The notes under the pieces: generated by a model | What the model was told of the DNA's origin: nothing | Databases searched by the model: none | The model's input: the letters and a program-made list of their open reading frames with translations, nothing else | Source of the DNA: Candidatus Protochlamydia phocaeensis | Lineage (GTDB): Bacteria; Chlamydiota; Chlamydiia; Chlamydiales; Parachlamydiaceae | Direction: 5' to 3' | NCBI RefSeq assembly: GCF_001545115.1 | Contig: NZ_FCNU01000031.1 | Coordinates: 62,001-126,000 of the forward strand | Length of the DNA stretch: 64,000 nucleotides | Position numbers and translations under genes: made by a program | Part shown: piece by piece, positions 55,141 to 64,000 of the stretch | Position numbering within the stretch: position 1 is the stretch's first letter | Layout of the letters: each line of letters opens with the position of its first letter

Positions 55141-55670
55141 CTACTCCTGATGAAAATGAGAATAATCTTTTGCCCAAATGCAAAATCCTCTTGCATAGAT
55201 AGGGCTTTTTTTTCCAATTACAAGCTGTCCGTCTATAAAAGCCTGGTAAACCTCTAGCGCCTCTTTTGCAGATTGAACGCAAATGAAGCAGGTGCTGATC
55301 CAGTCTCTGCCTTTGATTGTTCCAGCTTCTCGATTGCAATGAAAGCGTGAAGTGATCTTTTTTCCCAGTAGCTTGATGAATCCAATAGAAGAACAGGAGT
55401 GGGATGCGAGACATTGACTTTCCGTTCGGCCTCTTCCAAAGCGAGCTCAAAGTCGGTTCCCATTCCTCCTCAAACAAATATAGGAAAATCTAAATGAAAA
55501 TCGGCTTGCCGATGAATCATCTCCGACATTTGATCGGGCATACGCGCTTCGACATAAGGATTAGGATGCGCCTCTGACATAAAAACCATGCGGGCAGCTG
55601 ATAAAATTCCGGTCGCTTTAGCCGCCTTATTCGCCGCTTCCATTACACCAGGCTCTCGTAGAGAACCTTT
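55141..55670 (-). pseudogene. Decayed LOG-family (lysine decarboxylase-like) gene
   Basis: Reading the - strand from 55655: PGVMEAANKAAKATG, then a segment to FPIFV, then an in-frame TGA (55470-55472), then GGMGTDFELALEEAERK and PVLLLDSSSYW. After a run of six A (55358-55363) the frame must shift to continue with KITSRFHCNREAGTIKG, WISTCFICVQSAKEAL, to a stop at 55141. PGxMEAAN and GGxGTxxE are LOG motifs. The N-terminal Rossmann part is missing: a TAA lies just upstream. Three lesions make a real pseudogene rather than a sequencing error likely. Confidence 0.8.
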
Positions 55671-55733
55671 TTACCTGAAGGATTATTCTATTGCATCAAA
55701 ATTAGACACGTAGACTTTTGCCTGCTTTTGAAA

Positions 55734-56498
55734 TTAAATCTGCTCTTTTTGATCGGGACAATCACACAGACGCGGCTCCGGCGGAACTTCTTGATTGGAA
55801 ATTCTCTCTGAACAGAGTTTAATATCATGCTGAAGCTCTTTTTCAATTGAAGCTCCGTTTAAACAAAATGTACAACATTGCGTCTGACAAAGGGGATCTG
55901 GGCATATAACCATGGAACAATTATTTATCCTTTGAACTAATGAAAGACACCCAAAGCATGCCACTGTATAAAACCCGTGCTTTCTTGAATTAGATAAATC
56001 ACTGAATGTATAGTTCTCTCCTTTAACCATCTCCAAAATATATCCGAAGCAATCCTTACATTGATAAGCCTTCTTTTTGTATTCCCTTGCTTGAGCCAAA
56101 CTCGGATTATTTTTGTGTTTAGCAACACCTTCAATTAATCCATTAATTTCTTCCTCAGACAAACAACCAGAGCGTATGGGATCTTTCAGGAAGGCCTCTA
56201 CTTTTTCGCTATCCATTCTGATCACATGCTTGTCCTCTGAATCAGAAAATCCCACCGAAGCTTCAAAACAAGGTGTTTCTGGAAGACAAACAGCCACACA
56301 TAAAGGACAAAATCCAACTTTAACTCCAAACCTTTCCGCCCCTAATTGAGTTAAAACTTTTACCTCTCGTTGCGCGCATATTCCACATTCTCCCTCTGTA
56401 ACTGTAAGGTCATACCCATCTTGATTCCAGTTCTCTACTAAAATATCATGGGAACATTGAAATTTTGTATCCCGGGAAAAATCACATATTATATTCAT
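55734..56498 (-). CDS. Cys-rich protein with RBR-type RING2-like C-terminus, candidate ubiquitin ligase effector
   Basis: The 254-residue protein has at least 25 Cys. Residues 181-212 show Cys-x2-Cys-x9-Cys-x4-Cys-x4-Cys-x4-Cys-x2-Cys, identical to the spacing in parkin RING2, including Cys194 at the catalytic position and Pro-x-Pro between the next two. His224 and Cys229 could complete the second zinc site. Further pairs lie at Cys38/41, Cys64/67 and Cys147/150. No signal peptide is present. RBR ligases pass ubiquitin through a Cys thioester; bacteria lack ubiquitin, so a host-targeted effector is the natural inference. A degenerate zinc protein is the alternative. Confidence 0.65.
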   Translation of the reverse strand: MNIICDFSRDTKFQCSHDILVENWNQDGYDLTVTEGECGICAQREVKVLTQLGAERFGVKVGFCPLCVAVCLPETPCFEASVGFSDSEDKHVIRMDSEKVEAFLKDPIRSGCLSEEEINGLIEGVAKHKNNPSLAQAREYKKKAYQCKDCFGYILEMVKGENYTFSDLSNSRKHGFYTVACFGCLSLVQRINNCSMVICPDPLCQTQCCTFCLNGASIEKELQHDIKLCSERISNQEVPPEPRLCDCPDQKEQI

Positions 56499-56878
56499 TA
56501 AAAAAATCTCACTATTATTTAAATTAAATATTTAAAAACAAAACAAATCAAATAACCATCGATACAAAATGATGAATAGCTTTTTATAGATTTAAAGCAC
56601 TTGATAGCAAATAGATGAAATGAGGATGTCAAAGCGTCAAATCAATTTTTATTTGGCCCGACTTTGAGGAGTACCTTTCCTTCCTAAAAGATAAATGGAT
56701 AAGAGATCATCAAAAAAACTTCTAATTGTTTGAATTCGAGTTATTTAACAAGCTCTAAGAGGAAATAAAACTTATACAACAGTAAACATATTTTTAACAA
56801 GCTTGAATTAATCACGTCATTCTGTTTTTAATAAGTACAAATAATTGATAGCATGATAATAGAAAAAAGCAGGTTCGA
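56499..56878. other. Intergenic region between divergent genes
   Basis: 380 AT-rich bases. No gene or hairpin of note; 5' regions of the Cys-rich gene (-) and of the beta-lactamase-like gene (+). Confidence 0.4.
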
Positions 56879-57973
56879 ATGATCAAAAAACTTTTTTTTT
56901 GCTTAGCTTTGTTACCGTTTTCTTCTCTTTTGGGACAACTAGCAAGCGAAAAAAATTCAACAATGGCTCTCATTGAGCAGTCTATTCAACGGGTTATGAA
57001 GCAACAAAACATTCCGGGAATCGCTGTTGCTTTGCTCTATGAAGGCCATCCTTCTCTTTTGTCCTTTGGCTGGGCCGATCCTGAACGTCGGATTCCGGTC
57101 ACTCCATCCACTCTTTTTGAAATTGGCTCTATTACCAAGGTATTCACGACTACTGCTCTAGCCATAGAAGTGCTGAAAGGAAGAATGCATTTAAATGATG
57201 CAGTCACAAAATATTTTCCAGCCATTAAACATCCCCAGGCGATCGATCGAGTCACTTTAGTCGAATTGGCGACACATACCTCCAGCTTGCCGCGGACTCT
57301 TCCCGCTTTGAATAGAGGCAGAAAGCCTGATCAAACTTTCCTCATTCATTTCTTGGAAAATTGGACGCCTGCATATCCCATCGGAACACGTTATGCGTAT
57401 TCCAATTTAGGATTCGGCGTACTAGGCAAAGCCATCGCCCATGCCGAGGGTAAAACTTATGAGCAAACTATTCAGCAATGGGTGACTTTTCCTTTAGATA
57501 TGACAGAGACTGTCATCTTCGTTCCATCGGATTTGCGAACGCATGTTGCTAGAGGGTACAACAAAGAAGGGCAACCCATTCCTCCTTCTTATAAGCCCAT
57601 GTTAAATGCAGGAAGCGGAGCTATCCGTTCGACAAGCCAAGATATGCTCAAATTCCTGGAGGCTAATTTAGGGCTCAGAGGACCGATTTTTCTTCAAAAA
57701 GCGATGCGATTCGCTCAGCAAGGATTCTTTCAAGTCAATCCTCATTTAACTCTTGGCCTAGGCTGGCAGCGCTTTCAAAGTCCTCCCTGGTTGATTATCG
57801 ATAAAAATGGAGGCATGGCAGGGTTTTCCAGCTATATTGGCTTTATCCCCGATAAAAAAATTGGAATTGTCTTATTAGCCAATAAAAGCAAAACGCACCT
57901 AACAACTATAGGAAGACAATTATTGCGAAGACTGGCGAGAGACCTGAATGGAATTCCCTTATCGGATGACTAG
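56879..57973 (+). CDS. Class C beta-lactamase-like serine hydrolase (AmpC type)
   Basis: A 364-residue secreted protein (signal about 1-19). The catalytic Ser-x-x-Lys is SITK (about 81-84), Tyr-x-Asn is YSNLGFGVLGKA (about 170), and the third motif is KNGGMAGF (about 318). Length and motifs fit AmpC beta-lactamases better than the longer paralogue at 33755. Whether it degrades beta-lactams or remodels peptidoglycan is not decided. Confidence 0.9.
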   Translation: MIKKLFFCLALLPFSSLLGQLASEKNSTMALIEQSIQRVMKQQNIPGIAVALLYEGHPSLLSFGWADPERRIPVTPSTLFEIGSITKVFTTTALAIEVLKGRMHLNDAVTKYFPAIKHPQAIDRVTLVELATHTSSLPRTLPALNRGRKPDQTFLIHFLENWTPAYPIGTRYAYSNLGFGVLGKAIAHAEGKTYEQTIQQWVTFPLDMTETVIFVPSDLRTHVARGYNKEGQPIPPSYKPMLNAGSGAIRSTSQDMLKFLEANLGLRGPIFLQKAMRFAQQGFFQVNPHLTLGLGWQRFQSPPWLIIDKNGGMAGFSSYIGFIPDKKIGIVLLANKSKTHLTTIGRQLLRRLARDLNGIPLSDD

Positions 57974-58080
57974 GGCAATTCATTTTAAACCGAGTGCAAT
58001 TGCAAGGTGCGTCTATTTGATAAATAAATCAAAGACAAATTATAATAGAAATAGATAGATTGATCTACTATGGGTATTTT

Positions 58081-58329
58081 ATGGATCCCATTTCTAACCA
58101 ACTGCCTCCTTATTCTCAATATGACATTGAAGTGTATGCCTTGCAAAAGGCGCACCGCCATGTTATCACTCAGCAAATCGATATTCTTCTCCCCAAACCC
58201 TTTGAAATTATGACCGCCAAATCAGAAAAAGGAGAATTAAAAAAGAAGAAGCAAAAAGGGGAAAAGCAAGAGAGAGAAAAAGGAAGGCTTTCTTCTCACA
58301 AGGAAAAAAATTCTAAAAAACCCTCTTAA
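58081..58329 (+). CDS. Small basic hypothetical protein
   Basis: An 82-codon frame with a compact N-terminal half and a Lys/Glu-rich tail (about residues 46-82). The ATG at 58081 is chosen; an upstream ATG at 58060 is possible and neither has a clear ribosome site. The stop overlaps the convergent Mut7-C gene by four bases. No family recognised; it may be spurious. Confidence 0.4.
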   Translation: MDPISNQLPPYSQYDIEVYALQKAHRHVITQQIDILLPKPFEIMTAKSEKGELKKKKQKGEKQEREKGRLSSHKEKNSKKPS

Positions 58330-58805
58330 TCTTTACTCTTTTCCCTTTGATTCTGCCATTTTGTTAGCGTTTCGCGCATGCGTCTGGTATGGCTTCCTTC
58401 CCAGTATGTTTTTTGACAATGCATGCAATACAAAAGGGAATCTTTTTCTCTCTCCCCTATATCTTTTGGAACGCTTTTCCTAGCTTGTTCATCTGCTTTG
58501 ACAAGCATTTGATTGCAGATTAAACAACGGCTAAAGGGATGATGAAGCCAATTGAGAGGAAGCTTCGCATTGATTTCTTGTATACACTCTTTCAATTCAT
58601 TGGCTTTCAGCCAAAGCACATGCTCTTGCCGAGGATCTATCTCTAAAAAGTGGCGATCGCGGGAAATCAATAAACGCCGCTCTTGCAAAGCTAAGAGATA
58701 AACGGCTGAGTCGGAAAGCGAACGCGTGATAATTTCCGTATCATATCCAGCCGCACGCAACCAACGGCCTAAGCGCGCCAGCATTTCATCGCATAGAAAT
58801 TTCAT
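58326..58805 (-). CDS. Mut7-C RNase-domain protein
   Basis: A PIN-like Mut7-C domain of 159 residues: MKFLCDEMLARLGRWLRAAGYDTEI at the N-terminus with the first acidic residue, LLISRDRHFL in the middle, and a C-terminal zinc ribbon CLICNQML...CMHCQKTYW. The family is widespread but poorly studied; nuclease activity is inferred from the PIN-like fold. Confidence 0.88.
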   Translation of the reverse strand: MKFLCDEMLARLGRWLRAAGYDTEIITRSLSDSAVYLLALQERRLLISRDRHFLEIDPRQEHVLWLKANELKECIQEINAKLPLNWLHHPFSRCLICNQMLVKADEQARKSVPKDIGEREKDSLLYCMHCQKTYWEGSHTRRMRETLTKWQNQREKSKD

Positions 58806-58892
58806 TGACTCTCAGAAAAGCACAATTTAGTAGCTTAAATTTAACAAAAATTCTATTTAATACATTTATCGAATTCTTTTAGGGTATCAACA

Positions 58893-59072
58893 ATGAATCA
58901 AATTTCTAGTGCCAAATTGATCCTTATTTTAGTCATTTCCTTTTTAATTTATTTCATCCTTTCTTTTCAGCAAACCAAGGAAAGAAATGCACGTTTTGAT
59001 TCCATCGAGCAATCCATTGAAGAGCTTCGCAAAGACGTTCGAGAGCTGCAACGAGACGTTCATAGCCGCTGA
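58893..59072 (+). CDS. Small bitopic membrane protein with coiled coil
   Basis: A 59-residue protein: one membrane helix at about residues 8-24 followed by a charged coiled coil (IEQSIEELRKDVRELQRDV). An AGGG segment lies eight bases before the ATG. The architecture resembles FtsL/FtsB-like or other short bitopic proteins, but no identity is claimed. It converges with aconitase; the stops are four bases apart. Confidence 0.6.
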   Translation: MNQISSAKLILILVISFLIYFILSFQQTKERNARFDSIEQSIEELRKDVRELQRDVHSR

Positions 59073-59076
59073 CCTC

Positions 59077-61959
59077 TTACTTGTCCTCCTTTTCCTCAGT
59101 GGAAGCTAAAATTTGACGCAGCACATAAGGCAGAATACCGCCTTGGTGATAATAGTCTACTTCAATTGCCGTATCTAACCGGGCAATGACCGCTATCTGC
59201 TCTTTTCCTTGCTTGCGCTCAATTTCAAGAATAAGGTCTTGATTGGGATGAAGTCCGTTTTCAAGGCCTAAGATAGAAAACTGCTCTTCTCCTGTAATTC
59301 CCAAAGACTCCCAGCTTTGATCATCTTTAAATTCCAACGGTAGAACGCCCATTCCGATTAAATTGCTGCGGTGAATGCGTTCAAAACTGCGCGCAACGAC
59401 GGCTCGGACCCCTAAAAGAGCCGACCCCTTAGCCGCCCAATCACGCGAGCTGCCCATTCCATAGTCTTTCCCTGCAAAAACAATGAGGGGAACTTTTCTT
59501 TCGCTATAAATTTGGCAAGCGTCGAAAATCGCCATTTCCTTATTGTCCGGCATTAAGCGTGTATACCCGCCCTCTTTATCGCCTGCCAGCTTATTGCGCA
59601 AGCGCACGTTCGCAAAAGTTCCACGCATCATAACCAGGTGATTTCCCCTTCTACTTCCATAGCTGTTAAATTCTCTTTCTTTTACTCCCAAGGAAAGCAG
59701 ATATTTACCTGCTGGAGAATCCGCTTTAAAAGATCCGGCCGGTGAGATGTGGTCTGTTGTCACCGAATCGCCAAATAAGGCCAGAACCCGCATGCGCTTA
59801 AGTTCTTTCTGTTTGGGAGGCTCTAAAGTAAATCCTTCAAAATAAGGAGGTTGTTGAATATAGGTGCTGGCAATCTCCCAATCATACTGAGCGCCCTCGC
59901 GAGTGATGATTTCTTTCCAAACGGGATTGTCTTCCAAGATATGGGAATAACGCGTCTTGAACATCTCTGGCCGCAATCCCCGCTGAATCGCCTCTTCAAT
60001 TTCTTGAGAAGAAGGCCAAATATCCTTTAAAAAGACAGGATGGCCTGCTTGATCTACCCCCAAAGGCTCTTTATCCAAATCAATATCAATACGTCCGGCA
60101 ATTGCATAGGCGATAACCAAAGGAGGGGACATGAGGAAATTCGCTTTAACGGCGCCATGGATGCGCGCCTCAAAATTGCGGTTGCCGCTCAGCACGCTGG
60201 CTGTGATGATATCATAGTCCTTAATGGCCTTTTCAAGGGTTTCATCCAATGGTCCGCTATTGCCAATACACGTCGTACAGCCATAGGCGACTAATTGAAA
60301 TCCAAGCGCGTTTAAGTAATTTTGAAGGCCCGTGTTATCTAAATAATCCGTGACAATGCGCGAACCTGGCGCCAAGCTCGTTTTGACTAAAGGATTGATT
60401 CCAAGTCCTTTTTCAACGGCTTTTTTCGCTAGCAAACCTGCCGCTATCATAACGCTTGGATTGCTCGTATTCGTGCAGCTAGTAATCGCTGCAATGACAA
60501 TGGATCCGTGTCGCAACATAAGATCGGAAGGAACAATTTCTGAATAACCGGGATTGATGACAGGAGGATTATAAGGCCTATTTGTCACCATTTCGACCTC
60601 TCCCCAGCTTTGCGGATGAGCATCTTTTTCTAATAGAGACTCGGTTCCTCCCCATTCATGCGGATGGGAGAGGATGAAAGATCCATCCGAATGAACAGAA
60701 ACTTTAGGCAGAAGATCTGTGGGCGATTTTTCATATCCACCGGCTGAGATAGGAGCCGCAAGCAATTCCTGAAACCGTTCTTTGACAGCAATTAAGTCGA
60801 TGCGGTCCTGTGGACGTTTTGGGCCTGACACGCAAGGGCGGATTTCGCTTAAATCCAGCTCTAAGACTTTGGTAAAGTCCACCTCTCCTTTTCTAGGAAT
60901 GCCGAACAGTTGCTGAGCTTCTAAATAGTCTCGCACAAGTTGAACATGCTTCTCTTCACGGCCTGTCATTCTCAAATAATCGAGGGTTTTATCATCCACC
61001 GGAAAGAATCCCATGGTGGCTCCATATTCGGGCGCCATATTGCCGATCGTCGCTCGATCGGCCACCGTTAGGCTAGCCGCTCCTTCTCCAAAAAATTCAA
61101 TAAATTTTCCCACCACTTTTTCTTTGCGCAGCATTTCCGTAATGCGCAGCGTCAGATCTGTTGCCGTTACTCCTTCTTGCAAGTTTCCGCTCAAATGCAC
61201 GCCAATGACTTCGGGCATTTGCAGAAAAACAGGCTGCCCTAGCATCGCCGCTTCAGCTTCAATCCCCCCCACGCCCCAACCGACTACACCCAGTCCATTG
61301 ATCATAGTGGTATGCGAATCTGTTCCAACCAATGTGTCGGGATAAACAAGATAATGACCATTTTGCTGCTTTACCGTCACGACAGAAGCAATGTATTCTA
61401 AATTGACCTGGTGTACAATTCCAATTCCGGGCGGAATGACTTTAAAGGTCTTATAGGCTTGCTGTCCCCATTTTAGGAAGGAATAGCGTTCACGATTGCG
61501 CTGGAATTCAATCTTTAAATTGAAAAGAAAAGCATCGTCCGTTCCTGCCCGGTCAACTTGGACTGAATGGTCAATGACTAAGTCGACAGGCACTTGGGGT
61601 TCGATGATGCCCGGATCAAATCCTTGAGCAGCAACGGCATCACGCATTGCTGCTAAGTCGACAAGTAAAGGAACGCCCGTAAAATCCTGCAAGATGACGC
61701 GCGAGACGACAAAAGGGACATCGCCATCTGGGGGCTTTACAGCACTCCATTTAGCCAACCGAACGACATCTTCTTCCTTGACGAGCTTCCCATCACAATT
61801 GCGCAAGAGAGATTCCAACATAATGCGGATAGACACAGGAAGGCGTCGGATATTCCCCACTCCTTGCTTTTCCAGTTCAGGCAACGAGTAATAATGATAG
61901 CGCTCTGTTTTTCCCTCAAGCGTTTGCAAGGTATGAAAGGGATTGATAAATAATGGCAT
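59077..61959 (-). CDS. acnA: Aconitate hydratase A
   Basis: The TCA-cycle enzyme converts citrate to isocitrate with a [4Fe-4S] cluster. Start at 61959, after GGGGA; a longer frame of 1068 codons would overlap the divergent NTPase gene and lacks support. Cluster Cys are in [13 protein letters not shown] and [12 protein letters not shown]; other landmarks are [26 protein letters not shown], the [19 protein letters not shown] block and [13 protein letters not shown]. At about 960 residues it is somewhat longer than E. coli AcnA. Chlamydiaceae lack aconitase, so this marks an environmental relative with a complete TCA cycle. Confidence 0.95.
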   Translation of the reverse strand: MPLFINPFHTLQTLEGKTERYHYYSLPELEKQGVGNIRRLPVSIRIMLESLLRNCDGKLVKEEDVVRLAKWSAVKPPDGDVPFVVSRVILQDFTGVPLLVDLAAMRDAVAAQGFDPGIIEPQVPVDLVIDHSVQVDRAGTDDAFLFNLKIEFQRNRERYSFLKWGQQAYKTFKVIPPGIGIVHQVNLEYIASVVTVKQQNGHYLVYPDTLVGTDSHTTMINGLGVVGWGVGGIEAEAAMLGQPVFLQMPEVIGVHLSGNLQEGVTATDLTLRITEMLRKEKVVGKFIEFFGEGAASLTVADRATIGNMAPEYGATMGFFPVDDKTLDYLRMTGREEKHVQLVRDYLEAQQLFGIPRKGEVDFTKVLELDLSEIRPCVSGPKRPQDRIDLIAVKERFQELLAAPISAGGYEKSPTDLLPKVSVHSDGSFILSHPHEWGGTESLLEKDAHPQSWGEVEMVTNRPYNPPVINPGYSEIVPSDLMLRHGSIVIAAITSCTNTSNPSVMIAAGLLAKKAVEKGLGINPLVKTSLAPGSRIVTDYLDNTGLQNYLNALGFQLVAYGCTTCIGNSGPLDETLEKAIKDYDIITASVLSGNRNFEARIHGAVKANFLMSPPLVIAYAIAGRIDIDLDKEPLGVDQAGHPVFLKDIWPSSQEIEEAIQRGLRPEMFKTRYSHILEDNPVWKEIITREGAQYDWEIASTYIQQPPYFEGFTLEPPKQKELKRMRVLALFGDSVTTDHISPAGSFKADSPAGKYLLSLGVKEREFNSYGSRRGNHLVMMRGTFANVRLRNKLAGDKEGGYTRLMPDNKEMAIFDACQIYSERKVPLIVFAGKDYGMGSSRDWAAKGSALLGVRAVVARSFERIHRSNLIGMGVLPLEFKDDQSWESLGITGEEQFSILGLENGLHPNQDLILEIERKQGKEQIAVIARLDTAIEVDYYHQGGILPYVLRQILASTEEKEDK

Positions 61960-62065
61960 AACGTCCCCTTGATAAATAAAATCTTTTGTAAAAATTCTTT
62001 TAAATCCGCATTCTATGCTTTTTCTTTTTTCAGATAAATGGCATTTGCATGAATAAGTAGGAAAT

Positions 62066-62641
62066 ATGAGGGGATGGATTTCAATGATAAATTTCCCGAC
62101 TAATAAAAGTAAGAACATCCTCATTACAGGACGCCCGCGTGTCGGCAAATCCAGCCTTATCAAATGTTGCGCCTCATGGCTTGGCCCGCGAGCGGGGGGA
62201 TTTTTTACCGAGGAAGTCCAAGGCGAAGGCATCCGCGGCCGCTCGGGCTTCCGCCTGCAGACGTTAGACGGACAAACAGGCATGCTGGCAGAAGTCGATA
62301 TTTCAAGTCCTTATCGGCTAGGCCGCTACGGCATTCATATAGAAGTGCTGGATCACTTGGCCGTTCCCGCTCTTCTATCCGCTTTGCAAGATGTAAATAA
62401 AGAATGGATCCTCGTTGACGAAATTGGAAAAATGGAAGAACAAAGCGAGGATTTAAAAAAACTTTTATTAAAATCGCTGGATAGTCATAAACGCGTATTA
62501 GCCTCCATCCGTTGGCACGATAGCCCTTTTACCCGCCTGATCAAAGCTCGAGAGGATGTTGGCATTTTCAAGCTTACAGTTCCTAATCGAGAAGAATGCT
62601 ATCTACAAATTAAAAAAATCATTTCAAACCAAGAGGGATAG
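62066..62641 (+). CDS. THEP1-like nucleoside triphosphatase
   Basis: A 191-residue P-loop NTPase with [15 protein letters not shown] (Walker A), [19 protein letters not shown], the YGIHIEVLD segment, Walker [13 protein letters not shown] and [10 protein letters not shown]. This is the THEP1/NTPase_1 family of archaea and eukaryotes, with scattered bacterial members. ATG 62084, after GGGGA, is an alternative start 18 bases downstream. Substrate in vivo unknown. Confidence 0.88.
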   Translation: MRGWISMINFPTNKSKNILITGRPRVGKSSLIKCCASWLGPRAGGFFTEEVQGEGIRGRSGFRLQTLDGQTGMLAEVDISSPYRLGRYGIHIEVLDHLAVPALLSALQDVNKEWILVDEIGKMEEQSEDLKKLLLKSLDSHKRVLASIRWHDSPFTRLIKAREDVGIFKLTVPNREECYLQIKKIISNQEG

Positions 62642-62661
62642 TTAATACCGCTAAAAGAGAC

Positions 62662-62690
62662 TGTATTAAAACAACTCATGATCATACACA
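62662..62690 (+). repeat. Copy of dispersed intergenic repeat
   Basis: Exact core TGTATTAAAAC (62662-62672) followed by AACTCATGA, between the THEP1-like gene and the membrane protein gene. Confidence 0.5.
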
Positions 62691-62705
62691 CAAAATGAGG
62701 TCAAA

Positions 62706-63095
62706 ATGGATATTTCCTTATTTTTTGCTAAATATTTCGGCCTTTATTTCTTGATTATAGGTCTCATTGGCTTATCGAGAAGAAACCAGGTAGAACCTGC
62801 TATCAATCATCTCTTCACTCATCCAGGATTAATGGCCCTTTCTGGAATTTCCAAACTTCTCTTTGGATTAGCCATTGTTCTTATTCATCCCATATGGGAA
62901 TGGGATTGGCGAGGAGTGATCACCTTTTTGGGTTATCTGGGCATCGTGGCCGGCATTATCCGCCTCTCTTTTCCCGAAAGCATGAAAACGTTTGATCTAA
63001 AGGTATTCTCTAACGCTTATTGGTTCATTTGGACTATTGTCCTTTTGTTAGGTATTTATTTCATTTATCATGGTTTCTTTGCCATAAGACAATAA
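62706..63095 (+). CDS. Small integral membrane protein, four helices
   Basis: A 129-residue protein with hydrophobic segments at about 6-23, 42-60, 70-88 and 104-125. No catalytic motif. ATG preceded by GAGGTCAAA. Family not recognised with certainty. Confidence 0.7.
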   Translation: MDISLFFAKYFGLYFLIIGLIGLSRRNQVEPAINHLFTHPGLMALSGISKLLFGLAIVLIHPIWEWDWRGVITFLGYLGIVAGIIRLSFPESMKTFDLKVFSNAYWFIWTIVLLLGIYFIYHGFFAIRQ

Positions 63096-63149
63096 AAGCT
63101 TGATAAAAAAATTATTTAAAATCGATGGAATGAATAAAAAGGAATCACC

Positions 63150-63380
63150 ATGAAAAAAAATATCGGGACTCCAGACCGTGTTATTCGTCTTCTCATTTCG
63201 CTTGTCCTTTTCTTTTTTGCTTGGTGGCTCCCCAGTTGGATTGTCCTAGCGCTTGCCTTATTTACTTTATATGAATCCCTTGCAGGCTGGTGCATTTTCT
63301 ATCAGCTGATAGGAAAAAATACCTGCCCGCTTCCTTCAACAAGAGAACCGCCAGTTGATCGCTCTTTTGAAGATCAGTGA
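63150..63380 (+). CDS. DUF2892 membrane protein
   Basis: A 76-residue protein that matches the DUF2892 domain: NIGTPDRVIRLLISLVL at the N-terminus, a second membrane helix, and GWCIFYQLIGKNTCP with the conserved Cys at the end. The domain often occurs with rhodaneses. AAGGAATCACC precedes the ATG. Confidence 0.88.
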   Translation: MKKNIGTPDRVIRLLISLVLFFFAWWLPSWIVLALALFTLYESLAGWCIFYQLIGKNTCPLPSTREPPVDRSFEDQ

Positions 63381-63696
63381 TTCTCAAACCACTCCCTTAT
63401 CTTTTCGCTCTGCTTTTGATGTATTCATCGTGGATGAGCTTGATAAAGGTGATGGCCATTTTTATCGCATTGCTATTTAAATGCAGAGGAAGAAGATTTA
63501 TTGAACCTGTATAAGATTGCGGGATTTCCGGCTGCCCTTTTATAAAAGGCAGCCAAGAAATGGGAAGACTAGGCTGCTTTGCCAGCAAACATAAATTGAT
63601 CAATGCCTTTAAGCTGTATTTTTAACTTGAATTTGGAGTTCTTTAAGATTAAATAAATGGGCCGGGAGCCGAACGGCTCCTGGATTTCAGCAATAG
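63381..63696. other. Intergenic region between convergent genes
   Basis: 316 bases. GAGCCGAACGGCTC at about 63665-63678 is a short dyad. Overlapping short frames are not supported as genes. Confidence 0.4.
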
Positions 63697-64000
63697 CTAA
63701 GAATGAATATAAAAGGGGAACTGGCAAATTTCCTGAAAATGGAATTGGCTCCATAAACGCATCAATTCATTTTCCATCAAAATAGCCATGATGGACTGAT
63801 ATTCCCTCTTTTTAGCTTCTTTAAGAGCGGTTTGGATCAAGGCTGCTCCTATACCATGATGCCGATGGCTAGGATGCGTTCCCATATTCCAAATTCCCGC
63901 CATTTTCCCCATTGCCAATGTCAATCCTGCGACTGGCGTCTCGTTTTCGTAAGCTAAATAATGGATTTCCTTGCCTGCTTGTGTCGCTCGATTTGTGATC
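63697..64000 (-). CDS. GNAT acetyltransferase, C-terminal part (5' end outside window)
   Basis: The frame is open to the window edge. Visible are a beta-strand region YLAYENETPVAGLTLAM, then GIWNMGTHPSHRHHGIGAALIQTALKEA, with the acetyl-CoA binding R-x-x-G-[IV]-G-[AS]-x-L loop (RHHGIGAAL), and a C-terminal LWSQFHFQEICQFPFYI. A typical GNAT fold; substrate unknown. Confidence 0.88.
   Translation of the reverse strand, partial: ITNRATQAGKEIHYLAYENETPVAGLTLAMGKMAGIWNMGTHPSHRHHGIGAALIQTALKEAKKREYQSIMAILMENELMRLWSQFHFQEICQFPFYIHS

Noticed and set aside
55470-55472. Selenocysteine reading of the TGA in the LOG-like gene
   Set aside because: No selenocysteine insertion element was evident, and a separate frameshift and a missing N-terminus already indicate decay.
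61960-62283. N-terminal 108-residue extension of aconitase
   Set aside because: It overlaps the start of the divergent THEP1-like gene, is not aconitase-like, and GGGGA precedes ATG 61959.

Overview
The window looks like chromosome of an environmental chlamydia, most likely a Parachlamydiaceae (Protochlamydia-like) amoeba symbiont. This is an inference from gene content: DhnA-type class I aldolase, NhaD antiporter, candidate Inc-like hydrophobic proteins in a tandem array, very Cys-rich secreted protein, host-directed protein candidates, and a moderate-to-low GC genome of compact operons separated by AT-rich gaps. No rRNA, tRNA, CRISPR array or intact transposase was seen.

Layout. 1-3.6 kb: 3' part of a trehalose synthase/maltokinase gene, a small membrane protein, a SUI1/YciH factor and a MESH1-like HD hydrolase. 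3.8-9.6 kb: a compact chemosensory operon (CheW, MCP, CheA-REC hybrid, CheB) without CheR or motility genes; the CheB has lost its catalytic His. It is followed by a gap with a candidate structured RNA. 10.2-15.8 kb: host-attachment-family protein, an unknown membrane protein, a DUF2156 protein, an 11-residue-repeat lipoprotein and four tandem paralogous hydrophobic proteins. 16.3-19.3 kb: arginine decarboxylase plus a deoxyhypusine-synthase-like enzyme (polyamine module). 19.5-24 kb: cupin, amino acid permease with a PuuD-like amidase, GNAT and YkgJ-type genes.

24-27 kb: an ABC transporter operon preceded by what reads as a classical attenuator: a 42-codon leader ORF with six Tyr codons in a seven-codon run, an antiterminator segment and a strong terminator. 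27-30 kb: glucokinase-HAD-aldolase operon. 30-36 kb: quinol-type NO reductase, dehydrogenase, serine hydrolase, SDR. 36.3-38.3 kb: a TPP riboswitch directly upstream of a mitochondrial-carrier-family (SLC25-like) protein translationally coupled to a ThiY/NMT1-like binding protein; this is the most striking unit of the window. 38.4-47 kb: NhaD, HdeD-like, an acidic unknown protein, peroxiredoxin plus persulfide dioxygenase-rhodanese, flavoprotein, lipocalin, YedK.

47-59 kb: secreted and envelope proteins, a Gly/Tyr/Cys-rich protein with seven 12-residue repeats, hydrolases, an LMF1-family membrane protein, periplasmic thioredoxin, a decayed LOG-family pseudogene, and a Cys-rich protein whose C-terminus reproduces the cysteine spacing of the RING2 (catalytic) domain of RBR ubiquitin ligases. 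59-64 kb: aconitase, THEP1-like NTPase, small membrane proteins and a GNAT gene running off the end. A short intergenic repeat (core TGTATTAAAAC) recurs at least five times.
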